From Candidatus Aminicenantes bacterium UBA4085 (GTDB lineage Bacteria > Acidobacteriota > Aminicenantia > Aminicenantales > UBA4085): 58,427 nt of DNA. A program made the position numbers and the translations under genes. Under the pieces are notes generated by a model. That model did not search any database and was not told the DNA's origin. It saw only the letters and a list, made by a program, of their open reading frames with translations. This document shows, in pieces, positions 31,098-39,229 of the stretch (its first letter is position 1; the number at the start of each line of letters is the position of its first letter). The stretch lies in contig DFYJ01000005.1 in assembly GCA_002383325.1 (NCBI GenBank), positions 12,806 to 71,232 of the forward strand, written 5' to 3'.

Positions 31098-32000
31098 TCA
31101 CTCCAGGCGCTTGCGGAAGCGGGCCACGCTCAAGCCCAGGATCGCCGCCCCGAAAACGGCCAGGATGACGGCCTCATCCCACAGCTCCACCCAGCCCGAG
31201 CCTTTCAGGAAGATGCCGCGGATGACGCTGAAGTAGCACTTGATCGGCACCAGAGCCGTGACGGCCCGGAAAAAGCCGGGCATGTTCTCCACCGGGAAGA
31301 CGAAGTTCGACAGCAGGATCATCGGGATCATGAAGAAGACGGCCGTCAGCATGGCCTGCTGTTGATTGCGGGAGAAGGTCGAGATCAGGAGACCCAGCCC
31401 CAGGGTCGTCAGCATGAACAGCAGGCTCTGCACCCCCAGCGTGAGGACGCCGCCCCGGAAGGGCACCCGAAAAGCGAATACCACCAGGGAGGTGATCAGG
31501 ACGACGTCGATGACCCCGATAACCAGGAACGGGAGGAGCTTGCCCAGGATCAGCTGGCCGGGGCGGATGGGGGTGACGATGAGCTGCTCCAGGGTGCCGG
31601 TTTCCTTCTCCCGGACAATGCCCATTGAAGCCAGCATCATGGTCATGATCATCAGGATCAGGCCCAGGACGCCGGGGACAAGGAAATTGCGGCTCTTGAG
31701 GTCGGGATTGTAAAAGACCCGGACTTTGGGATCGATGATCACCGGGCGAATCCCGGCCCGCGCGACATCCCCCCGGCGGGAGAAATAGCCGGACTGGAAA
31801 TAGGCTTCCAGGTAGTCCCGGCTCTGCGGCGTCCGGTCCTGGTCGCAGACCACCGTGGGGATGTCCCGCACATCCAGGTTGACGGCGTAGCCGAGCAGGA
31901 GCAGCTGAATGATCGGGGCCAGGAACAGGATCGGCAGCATCCGCGGATCGCGCCGGATATGGATGAACTCCTTCTTCAGGATGGCCAGGATGGCTTTCAT
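31098..32000 (-). CDS. ABC-2 type permease (YhhJ/YbhR-like), distal subunit
   Basis: A 300-residue inner-membrane protein with one N-terminal helix (about 22-42), a periplasmic domain and five or six C-terminal helices, as in YbhS/YbhR-type exporter permeases. KKEFIHIRRDPRMLPILFLAPIIQLLLLGYAV is the signature start. It is encoded with an ATGA overlap (31997-32000) behind a homologous permease, so the two would form a heterodimer. The ATP-binding subunit that should drive them is missing from this operon; only its C-terminal tail remains upstream. The protein is shorter than the usual 370 residues because its periplasmic domain is reduced. Without an ATPase supplied from elsewhere it cannot transport. 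Confidence 0.88.
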   Translation of the reverse strand: MKAILAILKKEFIHIRRDPRMLPILFLAPIIQLLLLGYAVNLDVRDIPTVVCDQDRTPQSRDYLEAYFQSGYFSRRGDVARAGIRPVIIDPKVRVFYNPDLKSRNFLVPGVLGLILMIMTMMLASMGIVREKETGTLEQLIVTPIRPGQLILGKLLPFLVIGVIDVVLITSLVVFAFRVPFRGGVLTLGVQSLLFMLTTLGLGLLISTFSRNQQQAMLTAVFFMIPMILLSNFVFPVENMPGFFRAVTALVPIKCYFSVIRGIFLKGSGWVELWDEAVILAVFGAAILGLSVARFRKRLE

Positions 32001-33145
32001 CGCCGCTTTCTCCCCTCGCCTTCCGCCCCCGACGAGCGCCGCAGCCGGGCCGCGCTGACGGCGATGGTCAGAACGGCGAAGGCGGTCAGGCCGACCCCCT
32101 TGATCATGAGGCTGCGCAGGGCCGATAGGAAATAGCGGGCCGGAATGAAGGCGCTCAAGGCTTGGATGACGCCCGGCCTGTTGCGGATGGGGAAAACAAA
32201 GCCCGACAGAATGAAGGTCGGCAGGAACGTGGACAGGATGGCGAGCATGAAAGCCACCTGCTGGGTCCGCGTGACGGTCGAGATGAGGATCCCCTGGCCC
32301 AGACCGCTCAGCAGGAAAAGCCCCATGGCCAGCAGCAGGAGCGGGTAGCTGCCGCGGATGGGAACGCCGAACAGGAGATAGCCCAGGCCGAGGGCCAGAT
32401 GGGCCGACAGCAGTGAGATCAGGGCATAGGGGACGGTCTTGCCGACGATCAGGGCCAAGGGCCGGACGGGCGAGACCAGAATCTGCTCCATGGTTCCCCG
32501 CTCCTTCTCCCGGACCACGGCGAAGGCCGTCGAGACGACCACGATGATCATCAGGATGAAGGCCATCAGCCCGGGCACCAGGAAGAGGGCGCTGCGCAGC
32601 TCCGGGTTGTACCAGACCCGGACCTCGGCTTCGAGGGGAAGCTTGAGGCCGCCGAAGCCCCGTTCGTCCAGGGTCTGCAGGGTCATGCGCATGGAGGCGC
32701 TCTGGACGATGGAGGCGATATAGCCGGCCGCGGTCCCGGCGCTGGTCGAGTTGGTGCCGTCGAGGAGCACTTGGATCTCCGCACCCTCCCCGGCGGCCAG
32801 GCCGTCGGCGAAGCCGGCCGGCACGACGACGGCGACCCTGGCCTGGTCGCGTCCGAAGAGGCCGTCGACCCGGCGCGGATCGTCCAGCCTCCAGCGGATG
32901 TCGAAGTACTCCGTCACGGCCAGACGCTCGATGAAGCCGCGGCTGGCCGGCGTGCCGTCCAGGTCGCAGACAGCCAGGGGGATGTGCTTGAAGTCGAAGT
33001 TCAGGGCATAGCCGAACATCAGCAGGAGGAAGCCCGGCAGGACCAGGAGGAAGATCAGGGTCCGCGGATCGCGCCGGATCTGGCGGAACTCCTTGCGCAC
33101 GAGGGGGCGCAGGGAGGCGAGGGAGGAGGCGGCTGGTCCCTTCAT
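31997..33145 (-). CDS. ABC-2 type permease (YbhS-like), proximal subunit
   Basis: This 382-residue permease has a first membrane helix (about 30-50), a large periplasmic domain (about 55-185) and six C-terminal helices. VRKEFRQIRRDPRTLIFLLVLPGFLLLMFGYALN is typical of the ABC-2 exporter permeases used with HlyD-type adaptors for drugs or lipids. The ATG (33145-33143) overlaps the TGA of the upstream reading frame as ATGA, the spacing expected in an intact HlyD-ATPase-permease-permease operon. In this window the HlyD adaptor and most of the ATPase are missing. Confidence 0.88.
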   Translation of the reverse strand: MKGPAASSLASLRPLVRKEFRQIRRDPRTLIFLLVLPGFLLLMFGYALNFDFKHIPLAVCDLDGTPASRGFIERLAVTEYFDIRWRLDDPRRVDGLFGRDQARVAVVVPAGFADGLAAGEGAEIQVLLDGTNSTSAGTAAGYIASIVQSASMRMTLQTLDERGFGGLKLPLEAEVRVWYNPELRSALFLVPGLMAFILMIIVVVSTAFAVVREKERGTMEQILVSPVRPLALIVGKTVPYALISLLSAHLALGLGYLLFGVPIRGSYPLLLLAMGLFLLSGLGQGILISTVTRTQQVAFMLAILSTFLPTFILSGFVFPIRNRPGVIQALSAFIPARYFLSALRSLMIKGVGLTAFAVLTIAVSAARLRRSSGAEGEGRKRR

Positions 33146-33641
33146 CGGCCGGCCTCGCGGCCCGACTCCTCGATCCGACGCAGGAAGACGTCCTCCAGCG
33201 AGGGGACGATGCGGTCGACCCGCCGCAGCGGGATGCCGGCCTGCTCCAGACGGGCCGCCAGGCGCCGCCGGCCCTCGCCTTCCTCCTCCACCCCGACGTG
33301 GAGGTTGACGCCGAAGATGGAGACGTCGCGCACCCAGGGCTCCCGCCGCAGGAGGTCGACGAAGCCTGCCGACGGATCGGCCATGGAGGACTGGATGCGG
33401 CTGACGGTCCCGGAGGCGACCCGCCGGACAACGGCCAGAAGGACTTCCTCCTTGCCCGAAAAGACCTTGTAGAGAGTAGCCTTCCCGATACCCAAGCGGG
33501 CGGCCAGTTCGTCCATGGTCACCCGGCTGAATCCGGACCGGAAAAAAGCTCCCGGGCGGCCTCGATGCACCTGTCGCGGAGAGGATCGGCCGGGCCCTTT
33601 CTCTCAGGCTCTAATACCGATAATACTTTCTTAGTTCTCAC
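33142..33641 (-). pseudogene. TetR N-terminus fused to ABC ATPase C-terminus (deletion remnant, frameshifted)
   Basis: Two unrelated protein ends are joined here. The first part encodes a TetR HTH (RSGFSRVTMDELAARLGIGKATLYKVFSGKEEVLL). After about residue 62 of the 142-residue open frame the sequence changes to the C-terminal tail of a YbhF-type ABC ATPase (DVSIFGVNLHV, then RIVPSLEDVFLRRIEE). Walker A, signature and Walker B are absent. Upstream of the open frame the normal TetR start (RDRCIEAARELF) is in another frame; one base is missing in a run of six T (33547-33542), where seven would restore ELFFRSGF. The frame is open from GTG 33641. An in-frame deletion of tetR end, hlyD and most of the ATPase gene explains it; misassembly cannot be excluded. 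Confidence 0.75.
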
Positions 33642-33646
33642 AGTTC

Positions 33647-33675
33647 TATCCTGGCACACAGGGCCGGCGTGTCAA
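33647..33675 (-). promoter_or_regulatory. Promoter ahead of the TetR remnant
   Basis: On the minus strand a perfect TTGACA (33675-33670), 17 bases and AGGATA (33652-33647). The direct repeat TAATAC-CGA-TAATAC (about 33612-33626) just downstream is a possible operator of the lost regulator. Confidence 0.4.
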
Positions 33676-33744
33676 GAGCTGAGATTTTTCGCTTATCGAT
33701 CCAGAGGCGAACCGAGCGGGATGCGAAGAGGGCCGCGGGCGCCG

Positions 33745-34431
33745 TCAGCGGGGGGCGGTCTGCGCTTCCCCGCCGTCCGCTTTCAGCAGGGACTCCAGAT
33801 GGACCGCCGCCTCGTCCAGCCCGGAGGCGATGAAGTCGGCCGGCCCGAAGTCGTGGCTTCGCGTGAATTCATTGGGGACGGCGATCACATAGCAGTCGGC
33901 CCGCCTCCCCGCGGCCACGCCGTTCTGGGAGTCTTCCAGGACCACGCAGGCGGAGGGCGGAAGATCGAGCCTCCGGCAAGCGGCCAGAAAGATGGCCGGG
34001 TCGGGCTTGCCCTCGGCGACGCCGTCGGAATCCTGCAGAACGTCGAAGACGCCTTCCAGGCGCAGGCCGGCGATGACGATGCGCAGGAACTCCGACTGGG
34101 CCCCGGTGGCCACGGCCAGCTTGAGGCGGCCCCGGAAGCGGGTCAGAATGCGGTCCAATCCCGGCATGGCCCGCAGGTCGTCCCGCAGCTTGCGCCGCAT
34201 GATCCGGCTGCGCATCACAAAGGCTTCCTCGGCCGTGATGGGCAGACCGGTCTCCGCCACGAAGATCCGCAGGCTTTCGACCGGCTTGCGGCCCATCATC
34301 CGGCCCAGCGTCTCGTCGCTGACGCTTCGCCCGAAGGAGGCCGCGATCTCCCTCTCCGAGTCGACATAGAGCCGCTCCGAATCGATCATCAGGCCGTCCA
34401 TGTCGAAGATAAGAGCGCGCGGGAAATCCAT
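33745..34431 (-). CDS. HAD-superfamily phosphatase (beta-phosphoglucomutase-like)
   Basis: The 228-residue cytoplasmic protein has all four HAD motifs: motif I FDMDGLMID (D10 nucleophile, D12), motif II in LAVATGAQ, the lysine of motif III in AEGKPDPAIF, and motif IV LEDSQNG. The cap (residues 20-90) is helical as in subclass IA phosphatases of sugar phosphates such as YcjU or YniC. ATG 34431 gives the usual short lead to motif I; a GTG at 34467 with a better Shine-Dalgarno sequence (GGGAGGGG) would add twelve residues. It is divergent from the ATP-grasp gene, and the alternative start would overlap the -35 of that promoter. Confidence 0.86.
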   Translation of the reverse strand: MDFPRALIFDMDGLMIDSERLYVDSEREIAASFGRSVSDETLGRMMGRKPVESLRIFVAETGLPITAEEAFVMRSRIMRRKLRDDLRAMPGLDRILTRFRGRLKLAVATGAQSEFLRIVIAGLRLEGVFDVLQDSDGVAEGKPDPAIFLAACRRLDLPPSACVVLEDSQNGVAAGRRADCYVIAVPNEFTRSHDFGPADFIASGLDEAAVHLESLLKADGGEAQTAPR

Positions 34432-34461
34432 CGGAGCGCATTGTATCAAGCCGCGGGCGGC

Positions 34462-34490
34462 TTGCACATCCCCTCCCCCTTCGATATGAT
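34462..34490 (+). promoter_or_regulatory. Promoter of the ATP-grasp ligase gene
   Basis: TTGCAC (34462-34467), 17 bases and TATGAT (34485-34490). The start of transcription near 34497 leaves a leader of about 27 bases with GGAGGG as ribosome binding site. Confidence 0.6.
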
Positions 34491-34523
34491 GAAGACAATG
34501 CTGATCGAGTTGGAGGGCACCCG

Positions 34524-35594
34524 ATGAAATCCCTTCGCGTGGCCCTTATCTATAACGCCTTCCTCGATTCCCAGCCGGGCGAGCCCGTCGACACCGGCAG
34601 CGAGGACCATCTGCGCCAGATGATCCGGAACATGGCCCGGGCCATCCGCCGGCTGGGCCACTCCGTGGTCATCGTTCCGCTGTCCGACGATCTGACCGCG
34701 CTGCAGCGCAAGCTGCGCCGCATACGGCCGGACGTCGTCTTTAATCAGTACGACGACGTCGTTCACGGGGCCCTCTACGAGATGCGGGTCGCCGCGTTCA
34801 TCCGCATGCTGGGCTTCCCCATGACCGGATCGCCAGCTCTGAGCCTGGGCTTGAGCCGCGACAAGTTCATGGCCATCAGCCTGCTGAAGGGCGCCGAGAT
34901 TCCCATTCCGCCCGACACCGTTCTCATCGAGCGGGTCCGTCAGATCGATGGCCGCAGCTGGAAGTTCCCGCTGATCGTCCACCCGGGCCAGGAGCACGCC
35001 GGCATCGGCCTCGACCGCCAGTCGGTGGTCGAGACCAAGAAAGCCCTCCGGGAGAAGGTCCGGGAAGTCATCCGCGACTACCACCAGCCGGTCCTCATCC
35101 AGCACTTCCTGCCGGGCCGCGAATTCAACGTCGGCGTCGTCGGCGGCCGCCGCCTGCGGGTCATGCCCCTGGCCGAGGTGGACTACTCCGGCCTTCCGGA
35201 GAGCATCCCGCCCATCATGTCCTACGCCGCCAAGTGGATCTCGACCTCGGTCGAGTACAAGAAGACGAAGGTCATCTGCCCGGCCAAGGTCGAGCCCGGC
35301 CTGGCCGCGCGCATCGGGGAGACGGCGGCCAAGGCCTTCCGGACAATCGGAGGCTGGGGCTACGGGCGCGTCGACATGCGGCTGGACGAGGACGGCGAGC
35401 CGCGCGTCCTGGAAGTCAATTGCAATCCCTGCCTGGACAACGACATGGGCCTGGCCCGGGCGGCCAAGCGGGCCGGCATTTCCTATCCCGAGCTGCTGGG
35501 CCTCGTCATCAAGGCGGCCTTCGACGGGCCGCCCTTCGACCTCAACCTGCCGATCTTCACCCTCAAGCCGAAGCCCCCCTCGCGCGGGAAATAA
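34524..35594 (+). CDS. ATP-grasp ligase, D-Ala-D-Ala ligase-like
   Basis: A 356-residue cytoplasmic protein. The N-terminal Rossmann-like part (residues 1-95, RVALIYNAFLDSQ) is followed by the ATP-grasp fold: KFPLIVHPGQEHAGIGLDRQSVV (about 150-175) holds the nucleotide-binding lysine region, and YGRVDMRLDEDGEPRVLEVNCNPCLD (about 280-305) holds the magnesium ligands. The layout follows D-alanine-D-alanine ligase, but the N-terminal EH-type motif of true Ddl proteins is not seen, so it may join another acid and amine, for example in a peptide or small molecule. ATG 34524 follows GGAGGG. It converges on a zinc metallopeptidase across the palindromic element at 35599-35929. Confidence 0.82.
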   Translation: MKSLRVALIYNAFLDSQPGEPVDTGSEDHLRQMIRNMARAIRRLGHSVVIVPLSDDLTALQRKLRRIRPDVVFNQYDDVVHGALYEMRVAAFIRMLGFPMTGSPALSLGLSRDKFMAISLLKGAEIPIPPDTVLIERVRQIDGRSWKFPLIVHPGQEHAGIGLDRQSVVETKKALREKVREVIRDYHQPVLIQHFLPGREFNVGVVGGRRLRVMPLAEVDYSGLPESIPPIMSYAAKWISTSVEYKKTKVICPAKVEPGLAARIGETAAKAFRTIGGWGYGRVDMRLDEDGEPRVLEVNCNPCLDNDMGLARAAKRAGISYPELLGLVIKAAFDGPPFDLNLPIFTLKPKPPSRGK

Positions 35595-35598
35595 TCTC

Positions 35599-35929
35599 CC
35601 AGCTCCAGGAAGGGCGACCCGGGGTGCCGTCCCGGCGGAGCTTGCGCAGCCCTCGTTAGGACGTTGTTTCAACAGTCCTCGCGAGGACGGTTTCGGACGC
35701 AACTCGCCTTTTCCCACCGCTCTCTTCGGCGCCTGCAGCGCTTCGCAGTCCTCGTAGGGACATTGCTTCAACTGTCCCCGCGAGGATCGGGTACCCTCAG
35801 AGAGCCGTGGAAAAAGGCTACGCCCTCGCGGAGCTTGCGGAGCCCTAGTTGGGACGTTGCCGCAACAGTCCCCGCCAGGGCAATTTCGCCGTTGGCCGAC
35901 ACCCCGGTCCGCCTCAATCCTGGAGCTGG
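35599..35929. repeat. 331-bp concentric palindromic element with three hairpin units
   Basis: This gap of about 350 bases between convergent genes is one structured block. Outer arms 35599-35610 and 35918-35929 (CCAGCTCCAGGA) are perfect inverted repeats. Inner arms 35706-35724 and 35800-35818 match at 17 of 19 bases. Three direct units of about 53 bases (35636-35688, 35736-35788, 35829-35880) each form a hairpin with stem AGGAC/GTCCT or GGGAC/GTCCC, then GTTG or ATTG against CAAC, and a three-base loop. All parts are centred on about 35765. Outer stem bases also change in pairs (CCTCG/CGAGG; TCCTCG/CGAGGA). No gene is present. Confidence 0.7.
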
Positions 35930-35943
35930 AAAAAGAACGTTAG

Positions 35944-36981
35944 TTACCCCGTCAAGCGGCCGGTGTAGGCGTAATCCATGGCCAGGGCCGTGGCCAGGGA
36001 GACGATGTCGAGCAGCTTTTCCTCGGCCCGGCCGGGCCGGAAAACCAGGCCCAGGGTCCGGGACCGGCTCTCCAGCTTGCGCAGGATGGTCTCGGCCGAG
36101 GCCTCGGACAGGTTGGACCAGCGGGCCACCCGGCCGACCAGCTTGTCGCGGTACTGGCGGAATAGGCCGCAGGCCGGACGCAGAACGTCGCCGCGCACGG
36201 CCGGGAAGACTTCCCGGAGGCGATCGTCGACGTAGCCGCGGGCTGCGCGGCGCAGGCGCTCGGCCTTCTTGCCGTAGTGGTCGGCCAGCGGATAGGTCAT
36301 CCGCTCCACGGGCATGAACATCCTCCCCCGGCCGGCCGAGGGCGATTTCCCCCGCATGGAGCGCATCAGCCCGTCGACATACTCGAGCTTGCGCAGAGCG
36401 GGCCAGTAGCGGTAGCGCCGCCGCCACTCGCCGCGGGGGGTCAGCCAGACGGCGAAGGTTTCGGCAAAATCCTCGTCGGGATGCTTCTGCGCGTAGGTCC
36501 GACCGTAGGGGTAGGCTTCGATGTGCCGGACGAACTCCCGGCTGGCCCGATCCGGCCGGAAGATGTCGCGGTAGGGCCGGTTGAAGGCGCCGAACGTCTC
36601 CATCCAGCCCGGATGCTTCCACAGCCGAAAGGCGTAGTTGACGGCGTGGCCGGCCTCGTGGCGGAGGAACATCATGATGCCCTGCTCGTCCTCGATCTCC
36701 CCCGTCTGCTCCTCCTCCAGGCGAGCCAGCCTCGGATCGGCCAGGTAAAACGGCACACCGATCACGGGCGAGCGGTCCGGGCAGCCCCAGCCGTCCGTCA
36801 GGTAGACGTACGGGCGGTAGCCGATCTTCTTGGCCTCCAGCTCCCGATAGAGGCGCTGGACGGGCCCGTCGACGGGCGATCCCTCGACCTTCAGGCCCAG
36901 GTCAGAGATCCGGGTGTTGAGCAGCTCGTAGCGGACGGTCTCCCATCCTTGGACGAGCTTGAGAACCGTTTTGTCGGTCAA
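35944..36981 (-). CDS. Putative zinc-binding metallopeptidase (Peptidase_Mx-like)
   Basis: A 345-residue protein with a gluzincin-like centre: H108-E109-A-G-H112 in LRHEAGHAVNYA, and a downstream glutamate in HPDEDFAETFAVWL (about residue 170) as a candidate third zinc ligand. No signal peptide is seen, so it is probably cytoplasmic. Region 55-75 (YRPYVYLTDGWGCPDRSPVIGVPFYLADPRL) is typical of the family of putative zinc-binding metallopeptidases linked to ATP-grasp peptide ligases; here an ATP-grasp ligase is the convergent neighbour. The start is TTG 36981, preceded by GGAAG and by the promoter at 37017-37045. The substrate is unknown. Confidence 0.75.
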   Translation of the reverse strand: MTDKTVLKLVQGWETVRYELLNTRISDLGLKVEGSPVDGPVQRLYRELEAKKIGYRPYVYLTDGWGCPDRSPVIGVPFYLADPRLARLEEEQTGEIEDEQGIMMFLRHEAGHAVNYAFRLWKHPGWMETFGAFNRPYRDIFRPDRASREFVRHIEAYPYGRTYAQKHPDEDFAETFAVWLTPRGEWRRRYRYWPALRKLEYVDGLMRSMRGKSPSAGRGRMFMPVERMTYPLADHYGKKAERLRRAARGYVDDRLREVFPAVRGDVLRPACGLFRQYRDKLVGRVARWSNLSEASAETILRKLESRSRTLGLVFRPGRAEEKLLDIVSLATALAMDYAYTGRLTG

Positions 36982-37016
36982 CCGGGCACTTCCTTGAACG
37001 GACGTAAAAACGCTCT

Positions 37017-37045
37017 ATTATAAGGTAACCGGGCGCCCCTGTCAT
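37017..37045 (-). promoter_or_regulatory. Promoter of the zinc metallopeptidase gene
   Basis: On the minus strand ATGACA (37045-37040), 17 bases and TATAAT (37022-37017), followed about 36 bases later by the TTG start. Confidence 0.6.
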
Positions 37046-37074
37046 CTCCCCCCTTTCCCCCCTTTCCGGCCGGC

Positions 37075-37103
37075 TTGTCAGGCGCCGCCCCCTGTGCTAC
37101 TTA
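37075..37103 (+). promoter_or_regulatory. Promoter of the GH127 gene
   Basis: TTGTCA (37075-37080), 17 bases and TACTTA (37098-37103); the spacer ends in TGTGC, giving an extended -10. Confidence 0.6.
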
Positions 37104-37129
37104 TGGGGCCTTCGGAAGGAGGAATCCCC

Positions 37130-39145
37130 ATGACCAGCCTCAACCGCCGCGAGTTCCTGGCCCATCTGGCGGCCGGCGCCGCCGCCGGAGCGGTGACCGT
37201 CGCATCGCCCGGACGCCTCGCCGGCTCCCCCATCCCCACTGACTCTCCGGACCCCGCGGGTCTGGCCGAGCCTCGGCTTCGCCCGCTGCCCTTGGGATCC
37301 ATCCGCCCCCAGGGCTGGCTGGAGCGCCAGCTCCGCATCCAGGCCGACGGCCTCAGCGGCCACCTGGACGAGTTCTGGCCCGACGTCGGCCGGAGCAAGT
37401 GGTTCGGGGGCGAAGCCGAGGGCTGGGAGCGGGCGCCCTACTGGCTGGATGGATTCATCCCTTTAGCTTGGGGGCTGGATGATCCGATCCTCAAGGCCAA
37501 AGCCTCCCGTCTGGTCGGGGCTATGGTCGACGGCCAGCGGGCCGATGGGTGGTTCGCCCCCTATCCCCAGGACGCGGCCACCAGCAAATACGACCTCTGG
37601 GCCATCCTCCTGGCGGACAAGGTCCTGGCCCAGTACCACGACGCCACCGGGGACGGGCGGGTCCTGCAAACCCTCGAGCGCAGCCTGCGGGCCCTCCAGG
37701 CCGGGTTGGACCGCACCCCGCTCTATGACTGGGGCCGCTACCGCTGGTTCGAAGGGCTCGTTTCAGTCTTCCATGTCTACGAGAAGACCGGCCAGCCCTG
37801 GCTGCTCGACCTGGGACGCAAGCTCCAGGCTCAGGGCTTCGATTATGAAGCCTTCTACCGGGGCGAAGACGTCACCGTCCCGACCCCACGCCGCGGCCTT
37901 TGGAAGTGGGCCAAGCATGTGGTCAATACCGGCATGGCGCCCAAGGCCTCGGCCCTGGCCTGGCGCCTGGGAGCGGACCTGGGCGATCCGGCCTTCCCGG
38001 CCAGAATGATCGCCCTGCTCGATCGATACCACGGCCAAGTCACCGGGATGTTCACCGGGGACGAATGCTTGGCCGGCAAGAACCCCGTCCAGGGGACTGA
38101 ACTCTGCGCCGTGGTCGAGTTCATGTTCTCGCTGGAGATCCTGCTCTCGGTGCTGGGCGATCCCGCCTTCGGCGATCGTCTGGAGAGAGTCGCCTTCAAT
38201 GCCCTTCCGGCTACTTTCACCCCGGACATGTGGGCCCATCAGTACGACCAGCAGGTCAATCAGGTCCAAGCGACCGTCAATCCCGACCACCTTTGGACCA
38301 CCAACGGACCGGAGTCGAACATCTACGGCCTGGAGCCCAACTTCGGCTGCTGCACGGCCAACATGCACCAGGGCTGGCCCAAGCTGGCCGCCCACCTGTG
38401 GATGAAGACTCCGGACGAAGGACTGGCCGCCGCGGCCTACGCCCCGAGCCGGGCCCGCTTTTCCTCCCGGGGCGTGCCTGGGACGGCGGAGCTGCGCACG
38501 GATTACCCGTTCCGGGAGACTCTGACAATCGCCGTGTCCGTGGACAAGCCGGTCCGGTTCCCCCTGCTCCTGCGGGTCCCGGCCTGGGCCCAACGCCCCG
38601 TCCTCCGACTGGCCGGAGGCGGCGAGGTCGCTCTCCAGCCCGGGACCTTTCACCGCCTGGAGAGGGAATGGTCCGGAACAACCGAGATGGAGCTGCGATT
38701 CCCCATGCGGCCCCTGGTCGGTGAGCGCTACAACGGCGCCCTGGCCGTCGAGCGCGGCCCCCTGGTCTATTCCCTCAAACTGGGCGAGGAGTGGACTCGG
38801 GTCAACGCCGACAAGCCGCATCGCGAGCTGCCGCATGGCGACTTCGAAGTCCGGCCGACCACACCCTGGAACTACGGCCTGCCCGCCCCTGAGGGAACGG
38901 ACCCCGCCGCCGGGCTTGTCTTCGAGGAGAGGCCGATTGGTGAGAAGCCTTTTTCGCCCGAGGGGGCGGGCATGATCGCCAAGGCCAAAGGGCGGAAGCT
39001 CAAGACCTGGCGGCTGGCCCACGGCTGGGCGGCCGAAATCCCGCCCGGCCCGCAGGCCTCCGAAGAGGCGCTGGAGGAACTGACTCTCATCCCCTACGGC
39101 TGCACCAACATCCGGGTGACGGAGTTCCCGAGGCTGAAGGAGTAG
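37130..39145 (+). CDS. Exported GH127-family glycosidase (beta-L-arabinofuranosidase-like)
   Basis: The 671-residue protein carries a twin-arginine-like signal (LNRREFLAHLAAGAAAGAV). The catalytic (alpha/alpha)6 barrel follows (about 45-430), with C-terminal beta-sandwiches. The four zinc/nucleophile residues of GH127 are present: E324 and C326 in GTELCAVVE, and C407-C408 in FGCCTANMHQGWPKL, corresponding to Glu338, Cys340, Cys417 and Cys418 of HypBA1; the first of the paired cysteines is the nucleophile there. The spacing agrees within a few residues. GH127 enzymes release beta-L-arabinofuranose from plant glycans and glycoproteins. ATG 37130 follows GGAAGGAGG; an in-frame ATG at 37094 lies inside the promoter and is rejected. 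Confidence 0.9.
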   Translation: MTSLNRREFLAHLAAGAAAGAVTVASPGRLAGSPIPTDSPDPAGLAEPRLRPLPLGSIRPQGWLERQLRIQADGLSGHLDEFWPDVGRSKWFGGEAEGWERAPYWLDGFIPLAWGLDDPILKAKASRLVGAMVDGQRADGWFAPYPQDAATSKYDLWAILLADKVLAQYHDATGDGRVLQTLERSLRALQAGLDRTPLYDWGRYRWFEGLVSVFHVYEKTGQPWLLDLGRKLQAQGFDYEAFYRGEDVTVPTPRRGLWKWAKHVVNTGMAPKASALAWRLGADLGDPAFPARMIALLDRYHGQVTGMFTGDECLAGKNPVQGTELCAVVEFMFSLEILLSVLGDPAFGDRLERVAFNALPATFTPDMWAHQYDQQVNQVQATVNPDHLWTTNGPESNIYGLEPNFGCCTANMHQGWPKLAAHLWMKTPDEGLAAAAYAPSRARFSSRGVPGTAELRTDYPFRETLTIAVSVDKPVRFPLLLRVPAWAQRPVLRLAGGGEVALQPGTFHRLEREWSGTTEMELRFPMRPLVGERYNGALAVERGPLVYSLKLGEEWTRVNADKPHRELPHGDFEVRPTTPWNYGLPAPEGTDPAAGLVFEERPIGEKPFSPEGAGMIAKAKGRKLKTWRLAHGWAAEIPPGPQASEEALEELTLIPYGCTNIRVTEFPRLKE

Positions 39146-39229
39146 GCGTCGGAATCTCCGCCCGTTCAGAGAGGGGGGGGCGAACCGTCTCACGTCCCGG
39201 AGCCGTCGCCCCATTCGAGAGCTGGGTCG

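Noticed and set aside
35636..35880. CRISPR array
   Set aside because: Only three diverged units with unequal spacing, each a hairpin, in a concentric inverted arrangement; no cas genes.
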